A stretch of DNA of 64,000 bases from Proteles cristata cristata (taxonomy: Eukaryota; Chordata; Mammalia; Carnivora; Hyaenidae): contig JAESUZ010004533.1 of the NCBI GenBank assembly GCA_017311185.1, positions 186,001 to 250,000 of the forward strand, read 5' to 3'. Positions within the stretch are counted from its first letter, which is position 1. Each line of letters opens with the position of its first letter. The notes beneath the pieces were generated by a model. That model made no database searches and was not told the DNA's origin. It worked only from the letters and a program-made list of their open reading frames with translations. Of this stretch, positions 21,919 to 34,226 are shown in pieces. A program made the position numbers and the translations under genes.

Positions 21919-22384
21919 GGTTAAGCCATCTACTCCATGCATCCGGTCCTTTGGACCACATCTAGTTCTGCCAGACCTTCCCAGGTTTGTGCCCGATGCC
22001 GCATAACCACATCTCCTCTTCCCGGAGGAGCAAACCTAGCGTGCATGACATTTCAGGACCATGGACAACGACACACATGTCCCTCCCTCCCCTTACCTAG
22101 GTTTTCTCACTCTGTGCTTAAGTAGAGAAGCTAGGAATGGCAGTCTAAAGTAAGGAATCCAAGGCAGCAAGCCATGATGATGCAAGAGACTTTGACTCAT
22201 TCTGAAAACTTCAGTCTATTATCCCATAGCTCAATGGTAGTGATTTTGGCTTCTGGCCACATCAGCTTTTCTCAAAGAGAAATAAGGAGAAGGAACCTTG
22301 AGTTGCTATTTAGAATGTATCACTAACAAGCACCATACATATTGATGTAGGGCAGAAAGTAAGAGATAATTATAGTAGATTCAA
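21919..22384. other. Unassigned sequence
   Basis: Nothing recognised. Confidence 0.4.
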
Positions 22385-22555
22385 GGAGGATTAAATTCTG
22401 GGCTGCCATTTACTTGCGGTGCAACCATGGGAATGTTATTTAACCTCTCTGAGCCTGTTTTTCAATCTGTAAAATGGCTATAATAATATTAATGTTATTA
22501 AATAATGAAATGCATTTAATATACCTACTGTAAGTCCTAGCATTCAGTAAGTATT
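22385..22555 (+). repeat. MIR
   Basis: Nearly full core: ttatttaacctctctgagcc, tctgtaaaatggctataata, cattcagtaagtattagttt. Confidence 0.8.
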
Positions 22556-22669
22556 AGTTTTATTTCCCTTCTTGGTAAATTGAACTTTATATTCCCTAAT
22601 GTGGCAAACTACAACTTATGGTACAGAGTCTCTACTCTCTGGTAGTGGTGTCAAAATTTAGGGGCAGAG

Positions 22670-22879
22670 GGGCGCCTGGGTGGCTTAGTCGGTTAAGCAT
22701 CCGACTTTCGCTCGGGTCATGATCTCGCGATTCGTGGGTTCGAGCCCCGCGTCGGGTTCTGTACTGACTGCCAGCTCAGAGCCTGGAGCCTGTTTCAGTC
22801 TGTGACTCCCTCTCTCTCTGACCCTCCCCTGCTCACTCTGTCTCTCTCTCTCCTAGAAATAAATAAAACATTTAAAAAA
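22670..22879 (+). mobile_element. Felid CAN SINE, young subfamily, 17-bp TSD
   Basis: aaaatttaggggcagag (22653-22669) and aaaatttagggacagag (22880-22896), one mismatch. Confidence 0.96.
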
Positions 22880-22896
22880 AAATTTAGGGACAGAGA

Positions 22897-23261
22897 TGAC
22901 TTGATAGGCCATCTTTTAAAAATCTGTCCCCAGGTAGGGTCTAGTAGAGCTATATACTTCAAGTACCCAGAAGAGCTCAGAGGAGCTGAGCTCTTTTTCT
23001 CTTCTATCTCTTCCTCCTTTTCTTCTTTCTTCTTCTGCTGCTATGAAAACTGCCATATGGACAAAATCACAATCTTGTTATTTACTGGGGCTAGTAAGTT
23101 TTGTTAATGCAGTCCTTTTCAAAATGTCAAACTGTAGTATGCTTATCTGTTTGAGAACATAAATGATCATATCATTTTCCAAAGATATCTCTCTTACATA
23201 GGCTCTAGTGATTTAAATTCCTCAAATAGAGATCAGTTAGAAATTATGCTTTGATACGTTT
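22897..23261. other. Unassigned sequence
   Basis: Includes a CT-rich patch near 22990-23040 only. Confidence 0.4.
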
Positions 23262-23770
23262 TTATTTTTAGATTTATTGAGGTATAATTGACATAATTGT
23301 AAGACATTTAAAGTGTACAATGAGAAGATTTGATATACATGTACATCTAGTTAACTCCTAGTTAATCAACACATCCATCACCTCACATATTTACACGCAC
23401 CAGCTTTTTGGGTGAGAACATGTAATTTCTCTCAGAGCAAATTTCAGTTATACAAAACAATGTTATCAATTATAATCACCATGTTATACATTAGATCCTG
23501 TTATGGATCTTATTTACCTTGTAACTGAAAGTTTGTATCCTTTTACCAACTTTTCCCTATTTTCCTCCACCCCCTCAGCCCTTGGCAACCTCTTTTCTAC
23601 TGTTTCTATGAGTTTACTTCTTTTTTTCTCTTTAGGTTTCATACATAAGTGATGCCACACAAGGTTTGTCTTACTGTCTGACTTATTCCATCAGTGTAAT
23701 GTCCTCCAGGTTTATCCATATTGTCACAAATGACAAGATTTCTGACTTTTTTTTGAGGCTGAATCATATT

Positions 23771-23771
<1 letters not shown>

Positions 23772-23826
<55 letters not shown>

Positions 23827-23830
23827 TGGT
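23772..23830. repeat. (TG)n microsatellite
   Basis: Uninterrupted for about 24 units (23772-23819), then one TA interruption. Lies in the antisense L1. Confidence 0.95.
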
Positions 23831-24315
23831 GTATACACACTAGGTTTTCTCGATCCATTCATCCATTGAGGGACACTTAGGTTGTTTCTATACCTTGGCT
23901 ATTGTGAATAATGTTGCAGTAAGCATGAGAGTACAGATATCTCTTTGAGATAATGGTTTCATTTCATTTGGACATATGAATCTCACCCAGAGGTGAGATT
24001 GCTGGATCATATGGTAGTTCTATTTTTAATTCCTTGAGGAAACTCTATGCTGTTGTCCACAGCGGCTGTATCAGTTTACATTCCTGCCAACAGTGCACAA
24101 AGATTCCTTTTTCTCCACATCCTCATTAGAATTTATCTTTTTAAACATTTTTTAAAATTAATTTTTTATAAGAGGCATCCTAACAATATTCATTCTCATT
24201 GTGGTCTTTATTTTCATTTCTCTGATGATGAGAGATGTGTACCTTATCATGTACCTGTTGGTCAGTTGTATGTCTTCTTTGGAAAAATGTCTATTGAATT
24301 TCCTTGTCCATTTTT

Positions 24316-24533
24316 TAAAAAATTTTTAATGTTTTATTTATTTCTAGGTGAGAGAGAGAGACAGCGTGGGCAGGGGAGGGCCAGAGAGAGAGGGAGTCAC
24401 AGACTGAAACAGGCTCCAGGCTCCGAGCTGGCAGTCAGTACAGAGCCCGACGCGGGGCTCGAACTCATGAACCGCGAGATCATGACCTAAGCGAAAGTCG
24501 GACGCTTAACCAACTAAGCCACCCAGGTGCCCC
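24316..24533 (-). mobile_element. Felid CAN SINE, young subfamily, 16-bp TSD
   Basis: ttccttgtccattttt at 24300-24315 and 24534-24549, exact. Inserted in the antisense L1. Fused with L1 frames it gives a false 147-codon ORF. Confidence 0.97.
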
Positions 24534-25190
24534 TTCCTTGTCCATTTTTAATGTAGGTTATTTGTTTTGTGTTTCTGCTATTGAGTTATATGAGCTCCTT
24601 CTATATTTTGGATGTTAACCTCATCAAATATGTGGTTTGCACATGCTTTTTCCTACTTCTTATGTTGCCTTTTCTTTTTTGATGGTTTCTTTCATTGAAC
24701 AGACATTTTTTGTTTGATATATTCTCACTTGTTTGCTTTTGCTTTTGGTGTGAAATCCAAAAAATCGTTGCCAAGACCAATTGTCAAGTTCTCTATGTTT
24801 TCTTCTAGGAATTTTACAATTTCAAATCTTGTGTTCAAGTCTTTAATACATTTTGACTTGACTTTTGTGTATGTCATAAGATAGAGGTCTCGTTTTATTC
24901 ATTTGCATGTAGCTCTAGCTTTTCCAACACTATTTATTAAAGAGACTATCCTTTCCCTATTGAATACTTTTGGCTCCTCTGTCTTAAGTTGATTGACCAT
25001 TTATGCATGGGTTTATTTCCGGGCTCTATTCTCTCCCACTGATCTGCGTGTCTGTTTTAAATGTCAATGTCATCCTTTTTTGATACTATAGCTTTGAAAT
25101 ATAGTTTGAAATCAGGAAGTGTACGGTTTCCAGCTTTGTTCTTCTTTTTCAAGATTGCTTTGTCTTGAAATCATGCTTTGATTCCCAATG

Positions 25191-25524
25191 GATATAATAA
25201 TATCTTCATTGAATATTTCCTTTCCAGTTAATTGTAAACAGTAATATTTAGAAGTGCCTGCTAGTCCAGGACATTTATCCTTATCAACCTTTGGATAATG
25301 TGAAGGTTTAGTATCTATATAGTTCAGGATAAATCTATGTTCTAGTTAAGTTTCAAATAACAGAAAAACACATGATTAGAATAGAATATTTTTCAATGAT
25401 GGTGTTTTGGGGACATGTCAAACATGGAATTGTCCATTCCATAGCAGGCATTGCTGTGTTAAGGTTGCTATAATCCAAAGGCCCTGTTTTAACTAACATG
25501 AGTATAAGAATGCATAATGGCATA
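25191..25524. other. Unassigned sequence
   Basis: AT-rich, nothing recognised. Confidence 0.4.
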
Positions 25525-25715
25525 GAAGCAGTAGAACCCTTAGATTCTAATCCCCATCTGACTGTTTACCAGCAGTGCAGTGCTGAACAACTTGCTTGGC
25601 TTCTCCAAGCTTCGATGTCTTCCTGTTTGGAATGGAGATAATAATAATCTGCACATATGTTGTAAGGATTAGAGATAATATACAGTGCTCAGCATGGACA
25701 TGGTAAAATTGATTT
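25525..25715 (+). repeat. MIR
   Basis: acaacttgcttggcttctcc, tggaatggagataataataa and acagtgctcagcatggacat match the MIR core and 3' part. Confidence 0.75.
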
Positions 25716-25952
25716 TATATTACTTACATTTACTCTCGTCCAGGAAAGATTTAGGGAACATACTATTGTATTAATAATGATCATGAGTGTTACCAGGGAA
25801 TCCTATTAATATTATTAAAAGCAAACATGAACCCACATTATATAGTGTTAGTTTCATTCTTTGCCTTGAAGATAGTTATTTTAAGCATATGTAATAGAAG
25901 ATCACATGATTCTGGAATGTATTATTCATAAAATTAAAAAGAAACAGAGTAT

Positions 25953-26153
25953 GGGGCGCCTGGGTGGCTTAGTCGGTTGAGCGTCCGACTTTCGCTTAGG
26001 TCATGATCTCGCGGTTCGTGGGTTCGAGCCCCGCGTCGGCTCTGTGCTGACTGCCAGCTCAGAGCCTGGAGCCTGTTTCAGTCTGTGACTCCCTCTCTCT
26101 CTGACCCTCCCCTGCTCACGCTGTGTCTCTCTCTCTCTCCTAAAAAAAAAAAA
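25953..26153 (+). mobile_element. Felid CAN SINE, young subfamily, pure poly(A) tail, 17-bp TSD
   Basis: Exact TSD aaaaagaaacagagtat at 25936-25952 and 26154-26170. The tail is a pure A run (about 17 including the TSD start) instead of the usual AAATAAA mix, as expected of a recent insertion. Confidence 0.97.
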
Positions 26154-26181
26154 AAAAAGAAACAGAGTATGTCAAACTACC

Positions 26182-26393
26182 GAATTAAAAATTTTTAATG
26201 TGCTCTTTATTTTTGAGAGAGAGACCATAAGCAGGGAAGGGGCAGGGAGAGAGGGGGACAGAGGATCCAAAGCAGGCCCTGCACTGACAGACTGGCAGCA
26301 GTGTGCCGAATGTGAGGCTCAAACCCATGAGCTGCGAGATCATGACCTGAGCTGAAGTCGGGTGCTCAACCAACTGAACCACCCAGGTGCCCC
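26182..26393 (-). mobile_element. Felid CAN SINE (older form), 10-bp TSD
   Basis: tcaaactacc at 26172-26181 and 26394-26403. Lies back to back with the preceding plus-strand SINE. Confidence 0.94.
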
Positions 26394-26403
26394 TCAAACT
26401 ACC

Positions 26404-26871
26404 AGTTTTTAAAAAAGATATTGTTAGAAAGTTTCACAACTGGGGAAAAATACTTCCCTTTCCAATTGCCCTGAAAGCATTGTTTTTCATCCCTGATGCA
26501 TAACTTACTGTCTCATTTTAACCTGGTAAAAAATGTGCCCTCCAGATAATTAATTCCAATTTAATTTTTTTTGACTTAATATGTTACCTATTAAAATAGG
26601 TAGGAGTAAACCTTGGCTTTTACATGAGTGGGAAAAAGATTATAATTTGAAGTTCTTTTTCTTCCGTTCCTTGGACATTAACTTACAGTTAAAGGAAATA
26701 AAACACTCTAAGAAGTCTTTCTGCTTTGCATTTATGCCAACAAGTAGAAATAAAATATATTTCAATTGGGTTTTTCTAATTATTATATTTATTTCCTTTG
26801 TGAAAGTGGAAATATTTGAAAATTTAAGAAATTTTTACTCTCTTGTGCTAGCATATCTATATTACAGAACG
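26404..26871. other. Unassigned sequence
   Basis: AT-rich. The 131-codon plus frame starting at 26581 ends inside the next SINE and is not credible as a gene. Confidence 0.4.
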
Positions 26872-26886
26872 GAATGCATTATTTTA

Positions 26887-27104
26887 TTTTATTTTTTATT
26901 TCTAGAGAGAGAGAGAGAGAGAGAGAGAGAGCGTGAGCAGGGGAGGGTCAGAGACAGAGGGAGATACAGACTCTGAAATAGGCTCCAGGCTCTGAGCTGG
27001 CAGTCAGCACAGAGCCCGACGTGGGGCTTGAACCCACGAACTGCGAGATCATGACCTGAGAGAAAGTCAGATGCTTAACCGACTAAGCCACCCAGGCACC
27101 CCTA
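26887..27104 (-). mobile_element. Felid CAN SINE, young subfamily (slightly diverged), 15-bp TSD
   Basis: gaatgcattatttta at 26872-26886 and 27105-27119, exact. Long GA run. Confidence 0.96.
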
Positions 27105-27344
27105 GAATGCATTATTTTAAAGCACCGTTTTCATCCCTAATGATGTCATCTTTCCACACTGAAGCAGTAAAGTTTTTCTTTCTTTTTCTTTACATCTATC
27201 TTCAATATCAAGCTACAAACACATTTTTGCTGGCCTTTGTGCATAATAAATTTAGATAAATTTGCTCATAATAGAGACTATGCCCTTTCTATACAGAAAT
27301 GATGAGTGTTTTGTTTGTAAAAAATATTTCATAGTGGCATGTGG

Positions 27345-28600
27345 TAGTGATTGTTTAAAAAACCACTTTGTTGAGATATGATTGACAAGCATGAAACTGT
27401 ACATATTTAACACATATAACTTGATGAGTTTGGAGATATGTATATGCCCATCAAACCATCACCAGAATCTATGCCATAAGCACATCTATCACCTTCAAAA
27501 GTTTCCTCCTGCCCTCTTTTTAAATTATTATTATTTGTTGTAAAAACACTTAACATAGACCTATTCTTTTAGAAAAATTTAGAATATACAATACATTTTT
27601 GTTAATTATAGGCACTGTGCTGTACAGTTGATCTATGGTGGTGATACATATTTGCACCTTAATAAGGTAGAAATAAAAATGGTATTTCACGGAGGTTCAT
27701 TAGAAAAGCAATAACCTATCTTTTCATATAACAGATTTTCAAACACTTACTAGAGCCCGTTGCTCAAGTGTTATCTGGCCGGTGTGGGGGCAGGGACATC
27801 AGTCAGGTTAGCTCACCCTGCCCAGTCATGCTGGGATGGGTGATGGGAAAGTGATCAATGGAAAACCGCAGTGTGGCAAATTAGCTGCATGTACTGAAAC
27901 GTGCCAGGAGGACAGCCAATAATGGTTAGCTGTGTAAAGGGTGCACTTTTAGTTACAAGAAAACTAACAAAATGAACTCTCATCCAGGCCAAGAGGTGGA
28001 ACTTTGCCGTATTCCGAGTGCCTCCTCTGTGTTCTTGCCAGATTGTGTTCCTCTTCCTCCTGGCTGAATTTTATACGATACTGTCTTATTTCATTACAAG
28101 TTTACTCCATGTATGCATTTTAAGAAACATATTGTTCAGTGTTTCCTGCTTTCTGTAAATAGAATCATATTTCGGTATTCATCTGTAACTTGTTGCTTTG
28201 CCTCAGTTTTAGATTTTTGAGATTCATCCTTGTTGATACATGTTATTCTAGGTCATTCGTTTTCACCAGCAACTATTATTGTACTATATGAACACATGAC
28301 CACTTAGCTCTCTGTTCTACTGTTGATTGACGTTTGTGTTGTTTCTTGTTGCTGTGTTATTACTAACAGTGAGGTTATCAATATGCTTGTGTATGTCTCC
28401 TGTATGTGTGCATGAGTTTCTCCAGGGAATTTAACTAGTAGTAGGAATATTAGGTCACAAAGTGTATGCTTTCAAATAATATTTTCCAGATTGGCTGTAA
28501 TAACTGTTAACAACAAACAATGCCACGGGGTCTATATGAGAGTTTGTGTTGTCTCACCTCGTTGTCAACACTTGTTATTTCTCCCCCATGTTTGTAATGT
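27345..28600 (-). mobile_element. Antisense L1 3' regions, two segments
   Basis: 27345-27665 begins ccactttgttgagatatgat and includes cccatcaaaccatcaccaga. 27960-28600 includes tgagattcatccttgttgat, the usual antisense L1 3' UTR pattern. 27666-27959 between them is unassigned. The two may be one element. Confidence 0.6.
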
Positions 28601-29139
28601 GACTGTGGGCTTTAGCGCTTTAGTGAACCAAAGTTCAAACTCTGACGGTAGCATGTGACCTGGGGCTAACATTATCAGCTGGCAAGAGTTCTTGTAATGA
28701 TTAAATGATGTGATGTATTGAGAGGTGCCTGTGTCTTTACTCTGGGAGTCATCATTGTATTGCTAATATCATATACTTGTGATAAGCTTTAAGACTTTTT
28801 AAGAAAATTATATTGAAAAGATGCAGTCTCTATCATATGTTATTTAGAATAATCCCAACTTCCTTTCTAATAAAGTCACTTAATGAATGTGTATAGAATA
28901 AGATGCGTACATGTTTTACCTACACTTCCCCCCATTTGGGCAAACTGAGAAAAAAAAAACACTTCCACATGTGACTGAGAATATTCTGTTGGTCTGGGTA
29001 AGAACAGGAATACTGTGGTGTGTACAACCATTTATCTTTCTTATTGCATAAGCATTTAGTCCAGGAAAAATTCCTTTCTGGCTTTCTTTAAGAGCAGACA
29101 GGAATATTTTTCTGTTCCTGATGGATTTCTGAGCACATC
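28601..29139. other. Unassigned sequence
   Basis: Part of a 111-codon minus frame (28916-29251) lies here but runs into an LTR and has no recognisable domain. Confidence 0.4.
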
Positions 29140-29682
29140 TGTGATAGATTAAAAATTGTCTCAAATTCTTGGACATTCCTTCCATTGAGAGATCCATTTC
29201 TCTCCACCTGAACCAAGGCTGGCCTGGATTGCTTTGATCAATAGAGCACAACAGAAGTGATACAATGCCAGTTATGGGCCTAGACTTTAAGAGGTCTGAC
29301 AGCTTTCTCCTTTGTCTCTTGGAGTCCTGATCATAAATCAGCCATCAGATAAGTAGTCTAACTACTCTGTTAGAGAAAACATGTGGAGAAGTCCTGAAAT
29401 TACACAGGGAGAGGAACTCAGCTGAACCCTGCCATCTGCAACACCACCAAGATGCTGGAATTGTGAGGGAAGTCGCCTGGGACTCTCCAGCCTAGCCCAG
29501 CCACCTGCAGAATAGCACGAGTGACCCAATGATGCCACATGGAACAGAAGAATCACCTAGCCTCACTCTTCCCAAATTTCTGACCCACCAAATCATAAAA
29601 TAGAGTAAAATGGATGGATGCTGCTTTAAGCTATTGAATTTTGAGGTAGTTTGTTACACAGCAGGAAATAACTGGAAAAGTA
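29140..29682 (+). mobile_element. MLT1-type MaLR LTR (old)
   Basis: Starts tgtgatagattaaaaattgt and ends gctttaagctattgaatttt then gaggtagtttgttacacagc, the conserved MLT1 3' end. Solo, no internal region. Confidence 0.65.
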
Positions 29683-30742
29683 GATTTTCAAGGCTGGTGG
29701 ATGGGGTGGTGGAATGCTACATTATTCTGCTGCTGGCCAAAGTGTTTTCACATGTCTGACTGTACAATGGAGAGTCTTTCTATTTATCAAGCACCAAGAG
29801 CCATTGTGACAGTGACTCATGGGTTTTCATCAAACCTTTGAAGAACTAACAACTACAGTATTTGGCAACATGGATGATTTGGCCAATTCTGTCTGTGAAG
29901 TAATACCAGTGGATAGATTGTAAATGCTTAGGTGAGTTTCATAGTTCTCAAATGTTTGGTCTGAAAGTGTTTAGGATTTGTCTCTCCAATATCTTCCTTC
30001 ACCTTAATTATATATTATTATTTGCTAGTTAAACCCTGCATAGTCATCTTCATGTGCTTGGCTATAACATTTTTATAAAGTATATTTCCTTTTATTTGAA
30101 CTTAGTCTATATCTTTTAAGCTTTAGGTGGCATCCTGTAGTTCTAGTATGCTAGGATTTAGTGAAAAGGCCCCAATTACACTATTTCTGTCTCTATGGAT
30201 TTATAACCTTCAAGTCTCCAATATTATGTTTTGCTCTCTTATTTTCATTGATTTCCCTTGAGTTTCTAATAAAATAATTACCCTTCTCTGGATTTTTTTT
30301 TGAATTTCCAATAGTATTTTTATGGCAATTAATATATAGGATGGAATAATTTATCTTCCATCCTCTGTCATTCTGTTGGCTTTGTAATTTAACTGCCTGG
30401 TGGGATGATGTGGTGAAACTCTGCCTTTCCACTGATTATAGATATTTCCCAAGTGAATTTCTCATTGTTAGAAATCCTGGAAGTTTACCTAGCCTTTCTT
30501 TTCCTCTCCCCAAGGGATTCAGCACTGTTTTAAACTCTCAGTTCCTAAACTCACCATCCTATCAGGCCAAATCTTCTAGAAAGGCTCTTGGCCTAGAATG
30601 GATGAACACCCTAGGTGATTCTGCCATATATTCTTGCCCTCCCTTGAAAATAACACTTTAAAGAATGTATTTTCAACTTCTTTTGGACCATGTAGCATAG
30701 TCCAGGATGACTCCAGGCCAAGTTCACCTATGTTAAGATAGA
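29683..30742. other. Unassigned sequence
   Basis: No family recognised. Short frames of 79-83 codons on both strands overlap each other. Confidence 0.4.
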
Positions 30743-30761
30743 TTTTTTTTTTTTTTTTTTT
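30743..30761. repeat. T(19) homopolymer
   Basis: Immediately left of antisense L1-like text, so it may be the tail complement of that element. Confidence 0.85.
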
Positions 30762-30769
30762 GCTTAGGA

Positions 30770-31520
30770 AACTTAAAAAAACACCCTGCTTCTTTATTAT
30801 GGAAATGTTCAAATGTACACAAAATAAAGAGAATAGGAAAGTAACTCTCCTGTACTCATCACAGGTTCAACAATTATCAATACATGTTCAATCTTGTTCT
30901 ATATTCCTAACCATACTCACCTCTTAACTTCTCCCCACCCCACTGCATTATTTTATTTTTAAATTTTTAAAAATTTTTAAATATTTTTTATTTATTTCTA
31001 GGAGAGAGAGAGAGAGAGAGACAGCGTGAGCAGGGGAGGGTCAGAGAGAGAGGGAGTCACAGACTGAAACAGGCTCCAGGCTCTGAGCTGGCAGTCAGCA
31101 CAGAGCCCGATGTGGGGCTCGAACCCACGAACAGCGAGATGATGACCTAAGCGAAAGTCGGACGCTCAACCGACTAAGCCACCCAGGCGCCCCCCCACTG
31201 CATTATTTTAAAGCAAATTCCAGATATCCTATCACTTCATTGTAAGCTTTAGTATTTGCTTCTAAAAGATAAAGAATTCTTTGTTTTAAATAACATAATA
31301 CCATTGTCATGTCTTCAATAGATATCAAGATTTCAGGAAACAAAGTATCCCAGGAAAATAACTTGAGCCCATATAATATTATTAATGTAGGTTTGAATTG
31401 CTTTTCTTAAAATGCATGATCTATTCTATTTATACAGAATGAAATCATCCAGCAACTCATCTTGATTCACTTAGCATGCATTATTAAAAGAAATTTAAGG
31501 ATCATCTACAAAATTTGCTT
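30770..31520 (-). mobile_element. Antisense L1-like fragment
   Basis: ggttcaacaattatcaatac and attttaaagcaaattccaga are typical of antisense L1 3' UTRs. Interrupted by the SINE at 30956-31192. Confidence 0.5.
30956..31192 (-). mobile_element. Felid CAN SINE, young subfamily, 18-bp TSD
   Basis: ccccactgcattatttta at 30938-30955 and 31193-31210, exact. Confidence 0.97.
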
Positions 31521-31734
31521 CCTATACAATTACTTTCTTTAATATTAGCATTGAATAAGATAGATTTGAATACTAATCTCTAGGGAAGAAACCCTGTTGT
31601 TGACACCTCTCCACCCACGGATCCACCCCTTTGTCTACCATCTTTATGAGACAAATTCCTCATCCATATTAAGATATTTCTTTCAGACCCAAATTTTAAA
31701 AATGAAAATAAACTTTTTAAATATTATTTTATTA

Positions 31735-33300
31735 AAAGAGTTTTTAATCAGTTTTGTTGAAGTATAATTTACATACAATAAAATTCACTTATTTTAAGTG
31801 GATAATTCAGTGAATTAAACTGGATTTTCAGTTTTGAAAAATGTATACAATCCTGTAACAGACACCACAATGAAGATGTAGAACAATGACATCATGCCAA
31901 ATAGTTCCCATATGTCTCTACCAATGCTCTACCACTTGGCCCATGGCAATGGCCAATTTGCTTTCTATCATACAGTTTTGCCCTTTTTGGAATTCATATA
32001 GGATGGAATCTTTTGTATCTGGCTTCTTTCACTTAGCCTAATGCTTTTGCAGTTCATTGTATCAGTAGTTTGTTCTTTTCGTTGTACATAAATCATCATA
32101 CAAAAATGCCACCAGGTGATGGATGTTTGGATTGTTTCCTGTTTGGGCTATATGAATAGGAGATCGTGTTTGTGTAGATCTATGTTTTCATTTCTCTTTT
32201 GTAAATACCTAAGAGTGGAAGTGCTGAGTCGTAAGTGCATGTTGAGCTTTATAAAAAACTGCCAAATTGTTTTCCATAGTGGCTGAACCAATTTGCATTT
32301 CCACCAGAAAAGAATGAAAGTTCCACTTTCCTCTACATCCCCTATAACTATCAATATTTAATTTTAGCCATTGTAGGGATTGTGTAGTAGTATCTTATGA
32401 TTTCCCTAATGACTAATGACATTGAACATCTTTTCATATACCTATTTGCTATTCATGTATCTTCTTTTCTGGACTCAATGTTTGGGTCTTTTACTCATTT
32501 TTAAAATTGGGTTATCCATCTTCCTATTGTTGAATCATAAGGGTCTTTATATTCTGGAGACAAGTCTCTCTCTCTCTCTTTATTTTTTAATGTTTTATTT
32601 ATTTCTGAGAGAGAGAGACAGCGTGAGCAAGGGAGGGTCAGAGGGAGAGGGAGACACAGAATCTGAAACAGGCTCCAGGATTTGAGCTGTCAGCACAGAG
32701 CCCGACGCGGAGCTCAAACCCATGAACTGCAAGATCATGACCTGAGCCGAAGTCAGATGCTTAACTGACTGTGCCACTCAGGCATCCCTGGATACAAGTC
32801 TCTTACCAGGTATAAATATTAATAATTTCTCCAGGCCTGTGGCTTATCTTTTCATTTTCCTAACACTGATTTCTGAAGAGTGAAAGTTTTACGTTTTGAT
32901 GAAGTCTAATTTGTCTTTTCTTTTTTTAGAATTTATGTTTTTATATCATATAAAAAATTATTTGCTGAACCCAAGGTCAGGAAGATTTTTCTCTGTATTT
33001 TCTTCTAGAATTCTTAGAGTTTTAGCTTTTATATTTAGATCTGTGACCCATTGTGAGTTATTTTTGTGTATGATGTGAGGTAAAGATTAAGGTTCATTTT
33101 TATTTTTGCATATGAATATCCAGTTTTTATAGCACTCTTTTCGAAAGGTTATCATTCCCTTATTTAATTATCTTGTACCTTGATGAATCAATTCACAATA
33201 TATGTGTGAGTTGATTTCTGAACTTTTTTGTTTCATTGTCAATTATTAATGTTTATCAACATTGTCTGCTGCCATTCTGTATGTCTCTCTTTGTCTTTAA
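31735..33300 (-). mobile_element. Antisense L1 3' region
   Basis: Starts gttttgttgaagtataattt and runs in order through gatggatgtttggattgttt, aaactgccaaattgttttcc, cttttcatatacctatttgc and ttttagcttttatatttaga, an antisense L1M 3' UTR and ORF2 end. One SINE interrupts it. Confidence 0.8.
32570..32787 (-). mobile_element. Felid CAN SINE, 16-bp TSD
   Basis: ctggagacaagtctct (32554-32569) and ctggatacaagtctct (32788-32803), one mismatch. Head diverged (ctcaggcatccc). Confidence 0.94.
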
Positions 33301-33411
33301 TTTTTTAAATAATTTTTTAACATTTATTTAATTTTGAGAGACACAGAGACAGAGCACAATTTGGGGAGTGGCAGAGAGAGAGGGAAACAGAATCTGAAGC
33401 AGACTCCATTT
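33300..33411 (-). mobile_element. Felid CAN SINE fragment (tail half only)
   Basis: Tail complement and purine region up to gaagcagactcca, then it breaks off. The head half is missing. What follows is a second copy of tttttaaataattttttaa. Confidence 0.85.
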
Positions 33412-33845
33412 TTAAATAATTTTTTAATGTTTATTTTTTTAAAGCTTTTTAATGTTTTGTTTATTTTTGAAAGAGAGATAGTGACAGCATGAGCACGGGA
33501 GGGTCAGAGAGAGAGGAAGACACAGAATTCGAAGACAGGCTCCAGGCTCTGAGGTGTCAGCATAGAGCCTGACGCAGGGCTCAAACCCACGATCCATGAG
33601 ATCATGATCTGAGCTGAAGTCGGACGCTTAACCGACTGAGCCATCCAGGTGCCCCTAATGTTTATTTATTTTTGAGAGACAGAGAGGCAAAGCACAATCA
33701 GGGGAGGGAGATTCAGCATCTGAAGCAGGCTCCAAGCTCTGAGCTGTCAGCACAGAGCCTATGTGGGGCTTGAACCCATGAACCATGAGATCATGACCTG
33801 ACCTGAAGTCAGATGCTTAGCTGACTGAGCCACCCAGGAGACCCT
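33412..33845 (-). mobile_element. Felid CAN SINE split by another SINE
   Basis: Tail complement at 33412-33437, body and head at 33656-33845 (ends cacccaggagaccc). The intervening SINE carries a duplication of taatgtttattt at its two sides. Confidence 0.85.
33438..33655 (-). mobile_element. Felid CAN SINE nested in a SINE tail
   Basis: Complete from tail to head (catccaggtgcccc), inserted into the tail of the SINE resuming at 33656. Confidence 0.92.
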
Positions 33846-33859
33846 AGTATTATTTCTTC

Positions 33860-34065
33860 TAAGAGTTTATCTGAAAAAATAGAAATGTCAAAAATGATAT
33901 AAAAATATTTATTTCAACATTTATAGTAGCAAACTTGAAAAAAAACTATATTCTTAATGATAGGGGAATGATTAAATAACTAGTGATATATACATTTGAT
34001 GAAATATTGGGTAATCATTAAAAAATGTAAATTTGAGACTGTAAGATCACAGGATAGATCATTTA
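33860..34065 (+). mobile_element. L1 3' fragment
   Basis: gataggggaatgattaaata and attgggtaatcattaaaaaa fit a sense L1M 3' region. Confidence 0.5.
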
Positions 34066-34079
34066 AAATGCCAAAATCA

Positions 34080-34226
34080 TTTTTGCATTGAGAGAGAGAG
34101 AGAAAATCCCAAGCAGACTCCATGCTGTTAGTGCAGAGCCTGAAGTGTGGCTTGATCTTATGAATTGTGAGATCATGACCTGATCAAGAATCAGACACTC
34201 AACCTACTGAACCCCCCAGGAACCTC
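34080..34226 (-). mobile_element. Felid CAN SINE (old, shortened)
   Basis: Purine region is reduced to a short GA run. Head degraded (ccccccaggaacc). Confidence 0.88.

Larger units (their letters stand above)
23262..25190 (-). mobile_element. Antisense L1, 3' region (L1M age)
   Basis: Opens with atttattgaggtataattga, continues ccttggctattgtgaataat, gctggatcatatggtagttc and gtttacattcctgccaacag, then tattaaagagactatccttt: the complement of L1 ORF2 end and 3' UTR, in order. It contains the (TG)n at 23772 and the SINE at 24316-24533. Confidence 0.8.

Noticed and set aside
24047..24490. 147-codon plus-strand ORF
   Set aside because: It is antisense L1 text fused to a minus-strand SINE (the ERERQRGQ and AVSTEPDAG parts). 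No gene.
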